NCBI RefSeq assembly: GCF_900452395.1
Contig: NZ_UGNV01000001.1
Span: 2,505,501 to 2,569,500 of the forward strand
Source: Legionella beliardensis
Lineage (GTDB): Bacteria > Pseudomonadota > Gammaproteobacteria > Legionellales > Legionellaceae
DNA length: 64,000 bases
Direction of reading: 5' to 3'
A program made the position numbers and the translations under genes. Below the pieces are notes generated by a model that saw only the letters and a program-made list of their open reading frames with translations, was not told where the DNA came from and searched no databases. Below, one piece after another: positions 9,657 through 19,221 of this stretch (the stretch's first letter is position 1; every line of letters begins with the position of its first letter).

Positions 9657-11291
9657 TTACTTAGGAAGAGTAAAAAAAAAGGTAGAGCCTACACCTACTA
9701 CTGATTCTACCCAAATACGTCCCGCATGCCGCTCAATTATTTTCTTGCAAATTGCTAAGCCAATGCCACTTCCTGGAAATTTATTACGTGTATTTAAACG
9801 CTTAAAAATAATGAAAATCTGCCCGTAATATTCTTTAGCAATACCTATGCCATTATCATGTACCATAAATAGCCATTCTTTTTCCTTCTCTTTTACTTCA
9901 ATCAAAATTTCAGGTGTTTGGGTACAGAACTTAATGGCATTGCTAATTAAATGTTGAAAGACAAACGATAATTGATTTTGATTTGCTACTACTTCAGGCA
10001 AAGATTGATAATTAATTTTAGTATTTGTTTTCTCAATAACTTCCTTTAATTCTTTTATAACCTTTTTTAAGATAGATTCCGTGTTAACTAGGTCACGTGA
10101 ATCTAGAGCCTGCTGATTTTCAGCAGCCATCGTTATTGTTAAATAAAATGATAAATCAGTTAATAAACTTTGCATTCGCTGGGCACCTTCTGCAGCATAA
10201 CCCATAAATTCATGTGCTGAAGCATCTAATTTATCAAGATAACGCCGTTCAATCAGCTGAGTGTAGCTTACTACTAAGCGCAACGGTTCTTGTAAATCAT
10301 GAGAAACCACATAAGCTAACTGGCGTAGCTCTTCATTTGATTTTTGTAAGTAAAGCAAGGCTTCATGCAATTTCTTATCTGCTTCATTTTTCGTTCTATC
10401 AAGCAGGTGTGAAATGATAAAAATAATAATTAAAAAACTAAATATCACGCTGCAGGTCATGATAGCCACGCCGGTTGCGCCATCCCACCACCCCCTTTCT
10501 GTACCTACTAATCTAATGATTAAATAACTAATAGGTAATGCAATGACCAGCGGCAGTAAATAACGCATCATCTGGCCACCTCGGGTATTGCGTGCAAGAA
10601 TAGAGATAAACCCTTCTGCAGGTTTTATTAAAAAAATAGATAATGAAACTAATAGGCAGACAAATGCTGTATAAGGACTAATATCAGCAAAGGTTATAAA
10701 TGTTTTTACTGTTTCATAAGTAATAAGATGATAACTAAACCCAATAACGCAATAGATACTGATTATCATTGTTACAATAATTAGACTTTGATAGATATAA
10801 GGCTTAACCTGATTAAGAATAAGTAATACAACGCCAAATAAAATAAAATTTACTGCGGTAAATGATGATATCCTACCTGGGGGAAAAAGTGCTGCAGAAG
10901 CAGTATTGTCTTTAAATATTAATTCATCAATATACAAATTTTTATTAAAAATAATTTCACTGTAGGTCAATACACCAATTAACAAAGTAAATAGGGCTGC
11001 AATTTTGGCTATGATTAAGCGGTATTTCGTTTGCTTAACTTGCGGATTTTGTAAAATTAAGGAAATACTTACTAACAAAAATCCTATGACTGCGTTGACC
11101 TTCATAGATATGATCTTTATAGGTAAGAGATGTAAGAAGGGTTCTTTTAAGTGATCTATATCAAACAGCCACCCGCTAAGCACTACGATACAGGCTAAGC
11201 CAGTTAGAATACTTAAATAAAATGCTGCTTTTTGATAGTAATAAACTAGCTTTGGATTAATTAACTCAAAAAAGTCTAGTTGATTACTCAT
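9657..11291 (-). CDS. Membrane-bound sensor histidine kinase with multi-TM N-terminal sensor
   Basis: The 544-residue protein starts with about eight membrane segments (residues 20-300). A conserved PPGRISSFTAVNF loop there is seen in membrane-sensor domains of many proteobacterial kinases. Next come a short coiled coil, a HisKA domain with H331 in VVSHDLQEP, and a HATPase domain with the N box (QHLISNAIKFC), G1 (VHDNGIGIAKEY) and G2 (GSGIGLAICKKI). No extracytoplasmic ligand-binding domain is seen, so the signal probably arises in the membrane. It overlaps the stop of the upstream PAS kinase by 4 bases. The kinase core closely resembles that of the neighbour, suggesting duplication. Confidence 0.92.
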   Translation of the reverse strand: MSNQLDFFELINPKLVYYYQKAAFYLSILTGLACIVVLSGWLFDIDHLKEPFLHLLPIKIISMKVNAVIGFLLVSISLILQNPQVKQTKYRLIIAKIAALFTLLIGVLTYSEIIFNKNLYIDELIFKDNTASAALFPPGRISSFTAVNFILFGVVLLILNQVKPYIYQSLIIVTMIISIYCVIGFSYHLITYETVKTFITFADISPYTAFVCLLVSLSIFLIKPAEGFISILARNTRGGQMMRYLLPLVIALPISYLIIRLVGTERGWWDGATGVAIMTCSVIFSFLIIIFIISHLLDRTKNEADKKLHEALLYLQKSNEELRQLAYVVSHDLQEPLRLVVSYTQLIERRYLDKLDASAHEFMGYAAEGAQRMQSLLTDLSFYLTITMAAENQQALDSRDLVNTESILKKVIKELKEVIEKTNTKINYQSLPEVVANQNQLSFVFQHLISNAIKFCTQTPEILIEVKEKEKEWLFMVHDNGIGIAKEYYGQIFIIFKRLNTRNKFPGSGIGLAICKKIIERHAGRIWVESVVGVGSTFFFTLPK

Positions 11292-12415
11292 TGCTCAATC
11301 TCTTTAGGAATAGTAAAATAAAATGTCGCGCCCTTGCCTTCCCCCTCCGATTCAACCCAAATTTCCCCACCATATCGTTCAATAATTTTTTTACACGTAG
11401 CTAGTCCAATACCACTGCCCTCAAAATCTTTTTGATTATTAAGCCGCTTAAATAAAATAAAAATTTGCTCAAAGTAACGCGGATCAATCCCTATACCATT
11501 ATCTTTTATAGAAAAAAGCCACTCGTGTTCTTTTTCCTTGGCTTTAATTTGAACATCAGGTTGTTTAGTATTAAATTTTAATGCGTTACTAATTAAGTTT
11601 TGAAAAACTTGCGTAAGTTGATTTTCATCATAAACAATAGTCGGTAACTGCGTGTAATTAACCTGCGCATGCTTATCAAGAATAAGTTGATGTAAGTCAT
11701 TAAGAACATGCGTTACTAACTCATTAGAATCAGTCGAGGCAAATGCATTAGCTCTGGTCGCAATACGCGAGAAGGTTAGGAGGTTATAGATTAAGCGCTC
11801 CATGCGCTCAGCCCCTTCTACCGCAAATTTAATAAATTCTTTGGCATCCTCTCCTAATTTATCGCCATAGCGCCTTGATAATAATTGCAAATAATTTTTG
11901 ACTGTTCTAACTGGCTCTTGTAAATCATGAGAAGCAGTGTAAGCAAATTGTTCTAGTTCTTTGTTTGAGCGCTCTACCTCAGTAAGCATTTTATTAAGTT
12001 TTTCTTCAATATGTTTTTGCTTGGTTAAATCTTTTAAACACACGAGTAAACCTTGCATATTACCCTGACTATCTGGAAAACCAGCGGCATTTAATAATGT
12101 AATAACTTTCTTATTATTTTTAGTTATAATATTGCATTCAACATCTTGTATTTTGCCTTGCTCAAGTGCAGTTGCAATCGCTTTAGATGCTTTGTCATCA
12201 TTGAAATAGTTATAAATTGATGTATTTAACAGATCTTGGAGAGAATAATGAGTTAAATTAATCATGGCATAATTAACATTGAGAATGATGCCCTGTACAT
12301 TGATAACAGCAATAGCGTCAAGAAGTGACTCTAAAATTAGATAATTAGCGGACTTAGCATCTAACTTTTTGTTATTTCTATTTTTTTTATTGATTAACTC
12401 AATAAATTTTTTCAT
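11288..12415 (-). CDS. Cytoplasmic PAS-domain sensor histidine kinase
   Basis: The 375-residue protein has a PAS domain (about 25-135), a short coiled coil, HisKA with H163 in TASHDLQEP, and HATPase with the N box, DNGIGI and GSGIGLATCKKI motifs. It has no membrane segment, so it senses a cytoplasmic cue or a PAS cofactor. It is the first gene of a tight four-gene run (this kinase, membrane kinase, lone receiver, GGDEF-EAL protein) and its stop overlaps the next start by 4 bases. The promoter should lie in the 364-bp gap before the HIT gene. Confidence 0.92.
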   Translation of the reverse strand: MKKFIELINKKNRNNKKLDAKSANYLILESLLDAIAVINVQGIILNVNYAMINLTHYSLQDLLNTSIYNYFNDDKASKAIATALEQGKIQDVECNIITKNNKKVITLLNAAGFPDSQGNMQGLLVCLKDLTKQKHIEEKLNKMLTEVERSNKELEQFAYTASHDLQEPVRTVKNYLQLLSRRYGDKLGEDAKEFIKFAVEGAERMERLIYNLLTFSRIATRANAFASTDSNELVTHVLNDLHQLILDKHAQVNYTQLPTIVYDENQLTQVFQNLISNALKFNTKQPDVQIKAKEKEHEWLFSIKDNGIGIDPRYFEQIFILFKRLNNQKDFEGSGIGLATCKKIIERYGGEIWVESEGEGKGATFYFTIPKEIEQ

Positions 12416-12779
12416 TACCTTCCTTGGATAATTACATTTAATTTTTCAGCGGCCTTTATTTATTATAGACATATTGTTATAAAGAAAGCGTGGCAGTAAT
12501 TAACATCAGTTTGCTGTCAAAAGTGAGTATTTTTTTATAGAAAACTAGGGTATGTTGAAAATTAACCTACCGTCTACGCGCCGCGGCTTGTCTCTGCGAG
12601 ATCCACACGAAATTTGCCTATAAAACTGTTTGTCTATAGAAATATAATCCTATCTCTACGTACCAAGCTTTATGCGCAGCATGTAGAGAGATAGTTAGAT
12701 TATGTATACTTTTATGACACTTGCTAATTAATCTTAAGCAAGGTAGCCTGTCTGCTAAAAAATTGGCTAGATTAAACCC
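12416..12779. other. Divergent intergenic region with a hairpin and a GC-rich repeat remnant
   Basis: This 364-bp gap separates the leftward kinase operon from the rightward HIT gene and must hold both promoters. A GC-rich patch at about 12569-12606 resembles the palindromic repeats at 16.6 and 20.4 kb and is probably a worn copy. An imperfect inverted repeat runs from about 12650 to 12695 (CTATCTCTAC against GTAGAGAGATAG). No RNA gene or small ORF was recognised. Confidence 0.5.
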
Positions 12780-13199
12780 ATGTCTTTTACCATTAATAAT
12801 CAGATTTTGTCGTCTTGCTTTGAATTAGGTGATGGGCCTGTATCAAAAATTTTATTAAAAAATAATGCCGATTATCCTTGGCTTATTTTAGTGCCTAGGG
12901 TAGAAAATATACAAGAAATTGATCAATTACCAACTAAAATTCGGTATTTACTGATAGATGAAATGAGCTCTCTTTCTAATTTGATGCGCGTCTATTTTAA
13001 GCCTCATAAACTTAATATTGGTGCTCTAGGTAATATTGTATCGCAGTTACATATTCATATTATTGGCCGCTTTACCCACGATAAACTATGGCCACATGCT
13101 GTATGGCAAGCAGCAGAAGCAACTCCTTATCATGAGCAATCCTTACAACCAACATTAGCGCATTTACGCGCTCAAGTCAGACTTTTATTTAAAGAATAA
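12780..13199 (+). CDS. HIT domain protein (histidine triad nucleotide hydrolase family)
   Basis: The 139-residue protein has the HIT fold pattern. The phosphate-binding region is SQLHIHIIGRF (residues 88-98, H91 and H93), preceded by the conserved N-I-G-A-L-G-N strand and turn. The core WLILVPRVENIQEI strand at residues 34-47 is also typical. The third triad position is Ile rather than His, as in some HIT branches. Family members hydrolyse dinucleoside polyphosphates or nucleoside phosphoramidates; the substrate is not decided here. It converges with the methyltransferase gene across 16 bp that include a short palindrome. Confidence 0.88.
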   Translation: MSFTINNQILSSCFELGDGPVSKILLKNNADYPWLILVPRVENIQEIDQLPTKIRYLLIDEMSSLSNLMRVYFKPHKLNIGALGNIVSQLHIHIIGRFTHDKLWPHAVWQAAEATPYHEQSLQPTLAHLRAQVRLLFKE

Positions 13200-13215
13200 C
13201 AATAAGCTAATTAGC

Positions 13216-14046
13216 TTAAGCTAAAAATTTGACATGAATAATACCACCTCGTTTATATAAATTAAAAAGTAGCATTCGTAAGCGTGTAACAAAAGGAAAA
13301 TGGTGTCTAAAGCTTAATGAATTAAAATAAGGCAATTGTGAAATTAATTTTATATTTCCTGACCACCGTTCAAGCTCATAGCCATAATCAAGCCCCCATT
13401 GTAGTTTGGCATTAACTATATTGGCAGCCTCTAAAATAGCATTAACATAGGCTAAACTTGCACTTGGAATTGCATCAAAAATTAGCTCTGCTTGTGGAAA
13501 TTTATTAGCCATAGTGACTAGCAAAGACTGCGCTTGTGCCTTAGGAAAATACATAAATAATCCACCAGCCACAAAAAAAATATGCTCGCCAAACTTCTTA
13601 ACAGCAGCTATCCAATTTGAATCAAGAAGAGAATAAGCTAGATAGTGCACCCGCTTATCCGGGACTGGTAGTAAGGTTTTGCGCAAATCTATCACTTGCG
13701 GCAAATCAATATCAAGCCAGGTTAGCTGGCCATTATCAACTCGATAAAAGGTAGTATCAAGGCCCGCACCAAGGTTAACAATGACCGCCTTGGGATGGCG
13801 CTGTAAATAAACTTTAATTGCTGCATCAAATTGATAAGCGCGTGCAATCATCCAAATCGATGTAGCATAGCCAACGCTTGCAAATAATTGATTAAAATCA
13901 TAATCAATCTTTTCAATTAACTTAATGGCTTGCGCATCATATAGGGGCGGATTTGGAAACTGACTAAATTTAGCTCTAGCTAGCAACGGTAATAAGAGGG
14001 TTTGTGATACGCCTGTTAAGTTAAAATCAATCTTTTTATCATTCAT
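13216..14046 (-). CDS. SAM-dependent methyltransferase, PPM1/leucine carboxyl methyltransferase family
   Basis: At 276 residues this fits the LCMT/PPM1 family. The SAM-binding glycine loop is VIVNLGAGLDTTFYR (residues 88-102), followed by the acidic end of strand 2 in TWLDIDLPQVIDLR, a pattern specific to this family. The FFVAGGLFMYFPK stretch is the usual motif IV-like strand. In eukaryotes the family methylates the PP2A C-terminus, while bacterial members include polyketide O-methyltransferases and orphans. The substrate here is unknown. The gene stands alone between the HIT and DJ-1/PfpI genes and is transcribed in the same direction as the latter, 35 bp downstream of it. Confidence 0.86.
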   Translation of the reverse strand: MNDKKIDFNLTGVSQTLLLPLLARAKFSQFPNPPLYDAQAIKLIEKIDYDFNQLFASVGYATSIWMIARAYQFDAAIKVYLQRHPKAVIVNLGAGLDTTFYRVDNGQLTWLDIDLPQVIDLRKTLLPVPDKRVHYLAYSLLDSNWIAAVKKFGEHIFFVAGGLFMYFPKAQAQSLLVTMANKFPQAELIFDAIPSASLAYVNAILEAANIVNAKLQWGLDYGYELERWSGNIKLISQLPYFNSLSFRHHFPFVTRLRMLLFNLYKRGGIIHVKFLA

Positions 14047-14081
14047 AGTTTATTTATACTTAAACCTGTTAGGCTTGGTAG

Positions 14082-14807
14082 TTAGCTAGTTTTGAGCCTC
14101 TTTACAACCGCTTCACCAACGCCTTTAGCACTGGCTGGGTTCTGTCCTGTAATAAGCAGACCATCTTCAACGATGTAGCCTTTAAGAGGCAACTTAGCTT
14201 TGCTGTATTCAGCACCTCGTTTTTTTAATTCCTCTTCTAAGTTGTATGGCACAGCATCGTCACGCTTGGCTAATTTTTCTTCCTGCCATGAAAAGCAAGT
14301 TAGTTTTTTACCCTGAACAAGGGGGCTGCCATTACTTAGTTTTACTTCTAACAAGCCTGCTGGACCATGGCAAACAGCGGATATAATTTTATTTGACTCA
14401 TAAAAATTTCTTATTAACTCAGCTAACGCTTTACTTTTGGGGAAATCAAAACATACCCCATGACCACCAGTAAGATAAATGGCACTGTAATCTGCTGGAT
14501 TAATATCAGTTAGGGATAACGAATTTTTTAATAAATCCATAAATGCTCGGTCTTTGTAGTGATGATGCGCTTTGCCTGTTAAGCCTATAGCATGACCCAT
14601 TGTTGGCAACATTAAACTTTCAGGATCAAGGGGTATAAAACCACCTGCGGGACTTGCAATATCCATATTAATACCGGCCTTACTTACCTCATCCCAAAAA
14701 TGCGTCAATTCGCCTAGCCATAAGCCTGTCCTATAACCAACCTTTTCATATTCAGCAGTATTGGTTGCAACGATTAAAATTCTATTTTTGTCTAGCATTT
14801 TATTCAC
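14082..14807 (-). CDS. DJ-1/PfpI family protein, Hsp31-like glyoxalase/chaperone type
   Basis: The 241-residue protein has the class I glutamine-amidotransferase-like fold. The nucleophile elbow AVCHGPAG places the reactive cysteine at C146 with H147 next to it. The N-terminal AGINMDIASPAGGFIPLDPES and the DYSAIYLTGGHG strand match the Hsp31-type subgroup, whose members act as glyoxalase III, deglycase or holding chaperone. Length and motifs are complete. A PfpI-like protease is less likely given the size. It is probably cytoplasmic and stress-related. Confidence 0.88.
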   Translation of the reverse strand: MNKMLDKNRILIVATNTAEYEKVGYRTGLWLGELTHFWDEVSKAGINMDIASPAGGFIPLDPESLMLPTMGHAIGLTGKAHHHYKDRAFMDLLKNSLSLTDINPADYSAIYLTGGHGVCFDFPKSKALAELIRNFYESNKIISAVCHGPAGLLEVKLSNGSPLVQGKKLTCFSWQEEKLAKRDDAVPYNLEEELKKRGAEYSKAKLPLKGYIVEDGLLITGQNPASAKGVGEAVVKRLKTS

Positions 14808-14970
14808 TCCCTTGAAATAACGCCCTAAAAGATAAGCCTTCTTTTTTAATCTAATAATGATGTTTTATTTCTTAAAATTAAAGCGAAATTTTTTTAATAA
14901 AACCTTAATACAATAAAATTATACTAAATGCATATATTAATTATAATTTGTTCAAATTAATGATTATATT

Positions 14971-16461
14971 ATGTATTCTAAAGAAGAAAACCTATTTCCC
15001 CCTACTGAATTTTTTACAGACATAGACGATGATAATCAACCACCAATTATCCTAGACATACAAGTTAGTAAGTTGCCTATACCTCTACATCCTATAGAAG
15101 AAAAACTTCATTCACAATTAAGTAATTACCCCTCATTAGAACATGAATACGGCGTAAGCCATCTAAGCGCCGAAGGAATAGATGAATTATTTAAGGGGGT
15201 TGAAGACCATGCAAAAAAATACATGCAGAAAAGTCTACCCCTTGATTATTATCGGAGTCAATTTATCAAATATGCTGTTAAATTAGCTGCAATTGAGAAA
15301 ACAAATTATCAAGGTGATGAGGAAGTAAGAAAAAATGCGCCAGAAAAAGCAATTACTTCTGCAGAAAAACTCTTAGGAAAAAAAGGCACTAAATTGTATC
15401 AAAACGCTTTAAAAGAAGAAGTAAATAGCATTCAATATCGAACTGCCGTCTTTAATAAGGCCACGAAATTCATTGCTGGAGAGAGATGGCAAAAAAGCTA
15501 TTTTATTATTATTAGTGGGCCATCAGGATCTGGGAAATCGTTTGCCACAAATTTGATACTGCAAACAGTTAATAAATTGCCACAAAAAATAAGAGAAAAT
15601 AATGAGGGAAATTTAATCATTTGTATCGATGGTGCTATTTGCCGTGAAGTCTCTCAAATGCGAAAACTCGCAATTCGTTTAGCCAATAAAAAAGGGTACT
15701 CTGGAATTGAAGATTTACACGAACAAAGTAGTATTTTAGAGACTGCTAAAGAACGTTTAAAAGCGGCAACTATAAAAGATAACAATTTTTCTATTGTGAT
15801 GCCAGAAACTTATTCTTATTGGGCAAGTCCATTTAAAGCCTCTGACTATAGAAAATTTATGATTCATATGACTAAATCAGAAAGGCAAGTTATTTTTGGT
15901 AAAGTCATCGGTCATCATGAGAGTAATTTCGAAAACGTAGTTTGCCATTATTTAGGCCCAAGGCGAGCTTGGAAAACTGAGGGGTTTGATGTTGTGGAAC
16001 TTGATCTTAATAGTACCGAGGACCTTACAGAATCTAAAGCTCATGTGACTTCTGGTTTTTACTTTGGAAAATCAGGTTCTGATAGCGCTTCTGAAGCTTA
16101 TGAAGCTATTCAAAAAAATTATAAAAAACCAGTTCTAAGATTAGATGTAGTGAATGATTTGATTCTCCTTCGCAAAGAAAAAGAAAATCCTGAAACTTGG
16201 GTGCCGGCTAAATTAGGCGATGAAGATATCTACCTGGCCTCCCAATATACCTGTAATCAATGGCGGGAAAGCCAAGCGCCGATGGGATTGCGTGAATATA
16301 GCGCGGCAAATCCTCATACAATAATTATACCCAGTCCAGCTTTTCAAAAATTATTATTAAATGAAGGGGCTACTACTCCCTCTACAAAGCATAGATTTTT
16401 TAGTAAAAAAGATGATCCTGACTCAGGAAATAAACATTCACCAGCTAAATTAAATTACTAA
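14971..16461 (+). CDS. P-loop NTPase/kinase, zeta-toxin-like, candidate effector
   Basis: The 496-residue protein has no signal peptide. The first 150 residues are helical and charged. A clear Walker A loop follows in IIISGPSGSGKSF (about 176-188), and then a strand ending in Asp (LIICIDGAICRE) placed like the substrate Asp of zeta-toxin or APS-kinase-like phosphotransferases. IVMPETYSYW further on may correspond to the second catalytic strand. The region around KVIGHHESNFENVV is unassigned. The last 45 residues are polar and lysine-rich. There is no antitoxin gene beside it, which argues against a simple toxin-antitoxin pair; secretion as an effector is an inference. The fold is well supported and the function is not. 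Confidence 0.6.
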   Translation: MYSKEENLFPPTEFFTDIDDDNQPPIILDIQVSKLPIPLHPIEEKLHSQLSNYPSLEHEYGVSHLSAEGIDELFKGVEDHAKKYMQKSLPLDYYRSQFIKYAVKLAAIEKTNYQGDEEVRKNAPEKAITSAEKLLGKKGTKLYQNALKEEVNSIQYRTAVFNKATKFIAGERWQKSYFIIISGPSGSGKSFATNLILQTVNKLPQKIRENNEGNLIICIDGAICREVSQMRKLAIRLANKKGYSGIEDLHEQSSILETAKERLKAATIKDNNFSIVMPETYSYWASPFKASDYRKFMIHMTKSERQVIFGKVIGHHESNFENVVCHYLGPRRAWKTEGFDVVELDLNSTEDLTESKAHVTSGFYFGKSGSDSASEAYEAIQKNYKKPVLRLDVVNDLILLRKEKENPETWVPAKLGDEDIYLASQYTCNQWRESQAPMGLREYSAANPHTIIIPSPAFQKLLLNEGATTPSTKHRFFSKKDDPDSGNKHSPAKLNY

Positions 16462-16489
16462 ATTTGGTGATTCAAATTAGCGATTGTAT

Positions 16490-16925
16490 TGCAACGATAC
16501 TAGAAAAACCTGGGTTTCGGCCTCTTGGGCCTGCACCCAGGCTACGTTTATTTAGTATGAAATAAATCACAACCGAATTACCGCGGCGTGTCTGCGGTAT
16601 CCAGTGAAACGGCACTGATGGGTATGGGTACCGTGGTCAAGCCACGGTATTTCGCACTAGGGTAGATAAAGCAAGTAGATGCTGTCTTAAAAAACAAAAA
16701 ACCTTTTAACGAAACTTTGCTTGCTATTAAAGACAGTATCTACATTTACTACAAGATTGCTGGATACGCGGTCATTCTTTCATTGATTGACTTCATTTTA
16801 CCGAAATACCGTGGCTTGACTATGGTACCCACTAAAATGAGAGTGATTAGCAAGTAGAGGGATGAAACGAATTGAAGCCCAGTTTCCGGCTCTTTGGGAC
16901 TGCGCCCAGGCCACGTTTACTGATT
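16490..16925. repeat. Composite of palindromic dispersed repeats
   Basis: This non-coding stretch holds several nested repeats. At 16509-16541, CCTGGGT is closed by ACCCAGG with a GC-rich centre. A related, more diverged direct copy lies at 16873-16919, and both end in ACGTTTA. Between them, GC-rich elements around 16578-16652 (TACCGTGG to CCACGGTA) and 16796-16838 are inverted relative to each other. Another inverted pair is GTAGATGCTGTCTT (about 16676) with AAGACAGTATCTAC (about 16730). The same families recur at 20.1-20.4 kb and near 49 kb. No gene was found here. Confidence 0.7.
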
Positions 16926-16969
16926 GTGGGTAAAAATAATTTAATTAATTACCTAAATAATCTTTAGGA

Positions 16970-19048
16970 TCACACATCAACTCGCCATATTCCATCCCAA
17001 GTTTGTGGCGGTTTTTTTATTAACTTCTGGCAACGCTTCTTATATAAATTAGCTAATTGATCGCCAGGATAAGCAGGAGTAACATGGGTAAATAACTCAT
17101 AGCTTTTATGCCAATCCCCTTTTTGATAATAATAAAACGCATCCGTAAATCCTTGCTTATGCTTTTTTAGATTTTTGAGATCTTGGGCGGTAATCAGTTC
17201 ATATATTGTCGTACTTTCTTGCTTGCCACGCACAGCCACCTTATCTAGAAAACGAAAAGAAAAATATTGCTTAACTTGTTCAAAAGTAGATTGACTGACA
17301 ATAATCTGCGTATGATATATTTTATTCATGGCTTCAAGACGGCTTGCTAAATTCACTGCATCGCCTAAGGCCGTAAAATTTAATCGATCTCCTGAACCAA
17401 CGTTACCAACAATAGCATCCCCTGTGTTAATACTGATTCTTATAATAAACTCTGGAAGTTTGAGCTTTTGATTCTTAATATTTAATTCAGCCGCTTTTTC
17501 CATCATGTGAACAGCAGTTCGGCAAGCATGAAGAGCATGTTTTTTATCAGGTGTAGGCGTATTCCAAAGTGCCATAATGGCATCGCCTATGTATTTATCA
17601 AGCGTGCCTTGATGACTAATTACAGCTTCTGTCATCAATTGAAAATACTCAGAGAGATGCACCATTAATTGTTTAGGCGATATTGTTTCAGCAATCTTAG
17701 TGAAATCTTTAATATCAGAAAATAAAATGGTAATAGTTTGATGTTCGCCACCAACTTCAGCAATTTTACCAGTACGCAGCAATTTCTTTACCAATGAGCG
17801 CGGAACATAGCGTTGGAATGAATTAAGACTAGTGCGCAAATTTGATAGGCTCTTATCCATATAGCTAATTTCTTTAATCATAGTTTTTAGCAAAGGTTTA
17901 GGCTTAAGATTTAAACGCGTAATTTCTTGCGCTTCCCTTGCCAAATGTATAATAGGCCGAGAGATTTTTTGTGAAAAATAGCGAACAACTAGCACTCCTA
18001 GTAGAAGGATAACAATAGCTAATAGTAATGTTTTAAGGCTTAAGCTTCTAAGCAGCGCTAATACATCATTTTCAGGAACAATGATGATAATATGCCATAG
18101 TTCTTCTGAATTACCTTTAATAAAGATAGGTTCACTTACTAGAAAGAAACGTTGTTTATTGTATTCGTAAAGGATTATTGGCGTATGCTTTTCACTCCAC
18201 TGAAATTGAGAAAGAGGCAGAGGAATTTGAAACAGTTTAAGGTTTTCAGGAGTTAATATTTTCCCACGAATGTCTTTTTGATCATTAGGATTTCTATAAG
18301 CAATGACTTGTCTTTTTTCATTGGTAATATAAATCATTGAATTATTAGTTACAGGTAATTGGTTGATGAAATGTTGAATAGTATCAACTTTCAGATCCAT
18401 CCCTAAAACACCCAGTAATTGTTTGTTTTGATCATAAATAGGTAATGTCGCCGAAATGCCGGGTATAGCAGCTGTTTTGGTAGTAAAAGGTTGCAAATTA
18501 TAAATAGTTGACCAAGTTAATTTATCTACTGCAACTGCTTGTTGGTACCAGGGCCGGTTTCTTGGATCGTAATTAATGGTTAAATTAGTCTTTTTTAAAA
18601 AATTGCCTTGTTCATCGTATTCATAACGTATTTTATGCAATGGCTTTGTTGAGTTCATAATAATATTCGTTGCAACTATTCCTGCCGTTAGGCGATCAAT
18701 GCCGTACGAATCGCCATTGACTGTGCCATAATAAATGGCAGCTATTTCTGGGTTTTGATGTATCATTTTAAGAATTGAGGCAGTAAATTCATCACCATCA
18801 TCAATGACCTTATGAGTTATTAAATACTGAATTTGCATAAGATCACGATTAAAGGGAAGTAAATAATTATCAATACTGTGCTTAATTAACTTAGATGTTA
18901 ATTCAATTGAACTGCGGGCATTCGCACTTAAAATTTTATTTAATACGACATAATTAATACCAATAATAGTAAAACCAACAAGGCTTAACAAAAGCACAAA
19001 TAACGTGATTATACTAATGTAGATACTAAATTGATTGTATTTAAGCAT
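16970..19048 (-). CDS. Membrane adenylate cyclase, Cache-HAMP-class III catalytic domain
   Basis: The 692-residue protein has a TM helix near the N-terminus (about 10-35), a large double-Cache extracytoplasmic sensor (40-320, with the NPRNRPWYQQAV type motif), a second TM helix (about 335-355), a HAMP-like linker, and a class III cyclase domain (about 430-620). Metal-binding Asp residues are D445 (FSDIKDF) and D489 (IGDAIMALW). The adenine-selecting Lys and Asp fit DKYIGD and FTALGDAVNL, and the transition-state Asn and Arg are in NLASRLE. It should therefore make cAMP in response to an external small molecule. A CpdA-like phosphodiesterase lies 18 kb away. The gene is monocistronic. Confidence 0.92.
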   Translation of the reverse strand: MLKYNQFSIYISIITLFVLLLSLVGFTIIGINYVVLNKILSANARSSIELTSKLIKHSIDNYLLPFNRDLMQIQYLITHKVIDDGDEFTASILKMIHQNPEIAAIYYGTVNGDSYGIDRLTAGIVATNIIMNSTKPLHKIRYEYDEQGNFLKKTNLTINYDPRNRPWYQQAVAVDKLTWSTIYNLQPFTTKTAAIPGISATLPIYDQNKQLLGVLGMDLKVDTIQHFINQLPVTNNSMIYITNEKRQVIAYRNPNDQKDIRGKILTPENLKLFQIPLPLSQFQWSEKHTPIILYEYNKQRFFLVSEPIFIKGNSEELWHIIIIVPENDVLALLRSLSLKTLLLAIVILLLGVLVVRYFSQKISRPIIHLAREAQEITRLNLKPKPLLKTMIKEISYMDKSLSNLRTSLNSFQRYVPRSLVKKLLRTGKIAEVGGEHQTITILFSDIKDFTKIAETISPKQLMVHLSEYFQLMTEAVISHQGTLDKYIGDAIMALWNTPTPDKKHALHACRTAVHMMEKAAELNIKNQKLKLPEFIIRISINTGDAIVGNVGSGDRLNFTALGDAVNLASRLEAMNKIYHTQIIVSQSTFEQVKQYFSFRFLDKVAVRGKQESTTIYELITAQDLKNLKKHKQGFTDAFYYYQKGDWHKSYELFTHVTPAYPGDQLANLYKKRCQKLIKKPPQTWDGIWRVDV

Positions 19049-19221
19049 ACAATTTTTAAGCCTTTAACAAGCATTTTTAATTATATACTTATATTGTATA
19101 CGCAATTTTTGGATAAGAATGACTTAAAACCCTACAATATCACCGATTGCTTCTGGAAAGTGAACAAATACATTCACTCGTCTTTTTGCCAGCTGGCATT
19201 CTTGCGTAGAAGAAAGCTAAA

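Noticed and set aside
14971-16461. Classical toxin-antitoxin operon
   Set aside because: No small antitoxin gene lies on either side, and the protein is longer than typical zeta toxins.
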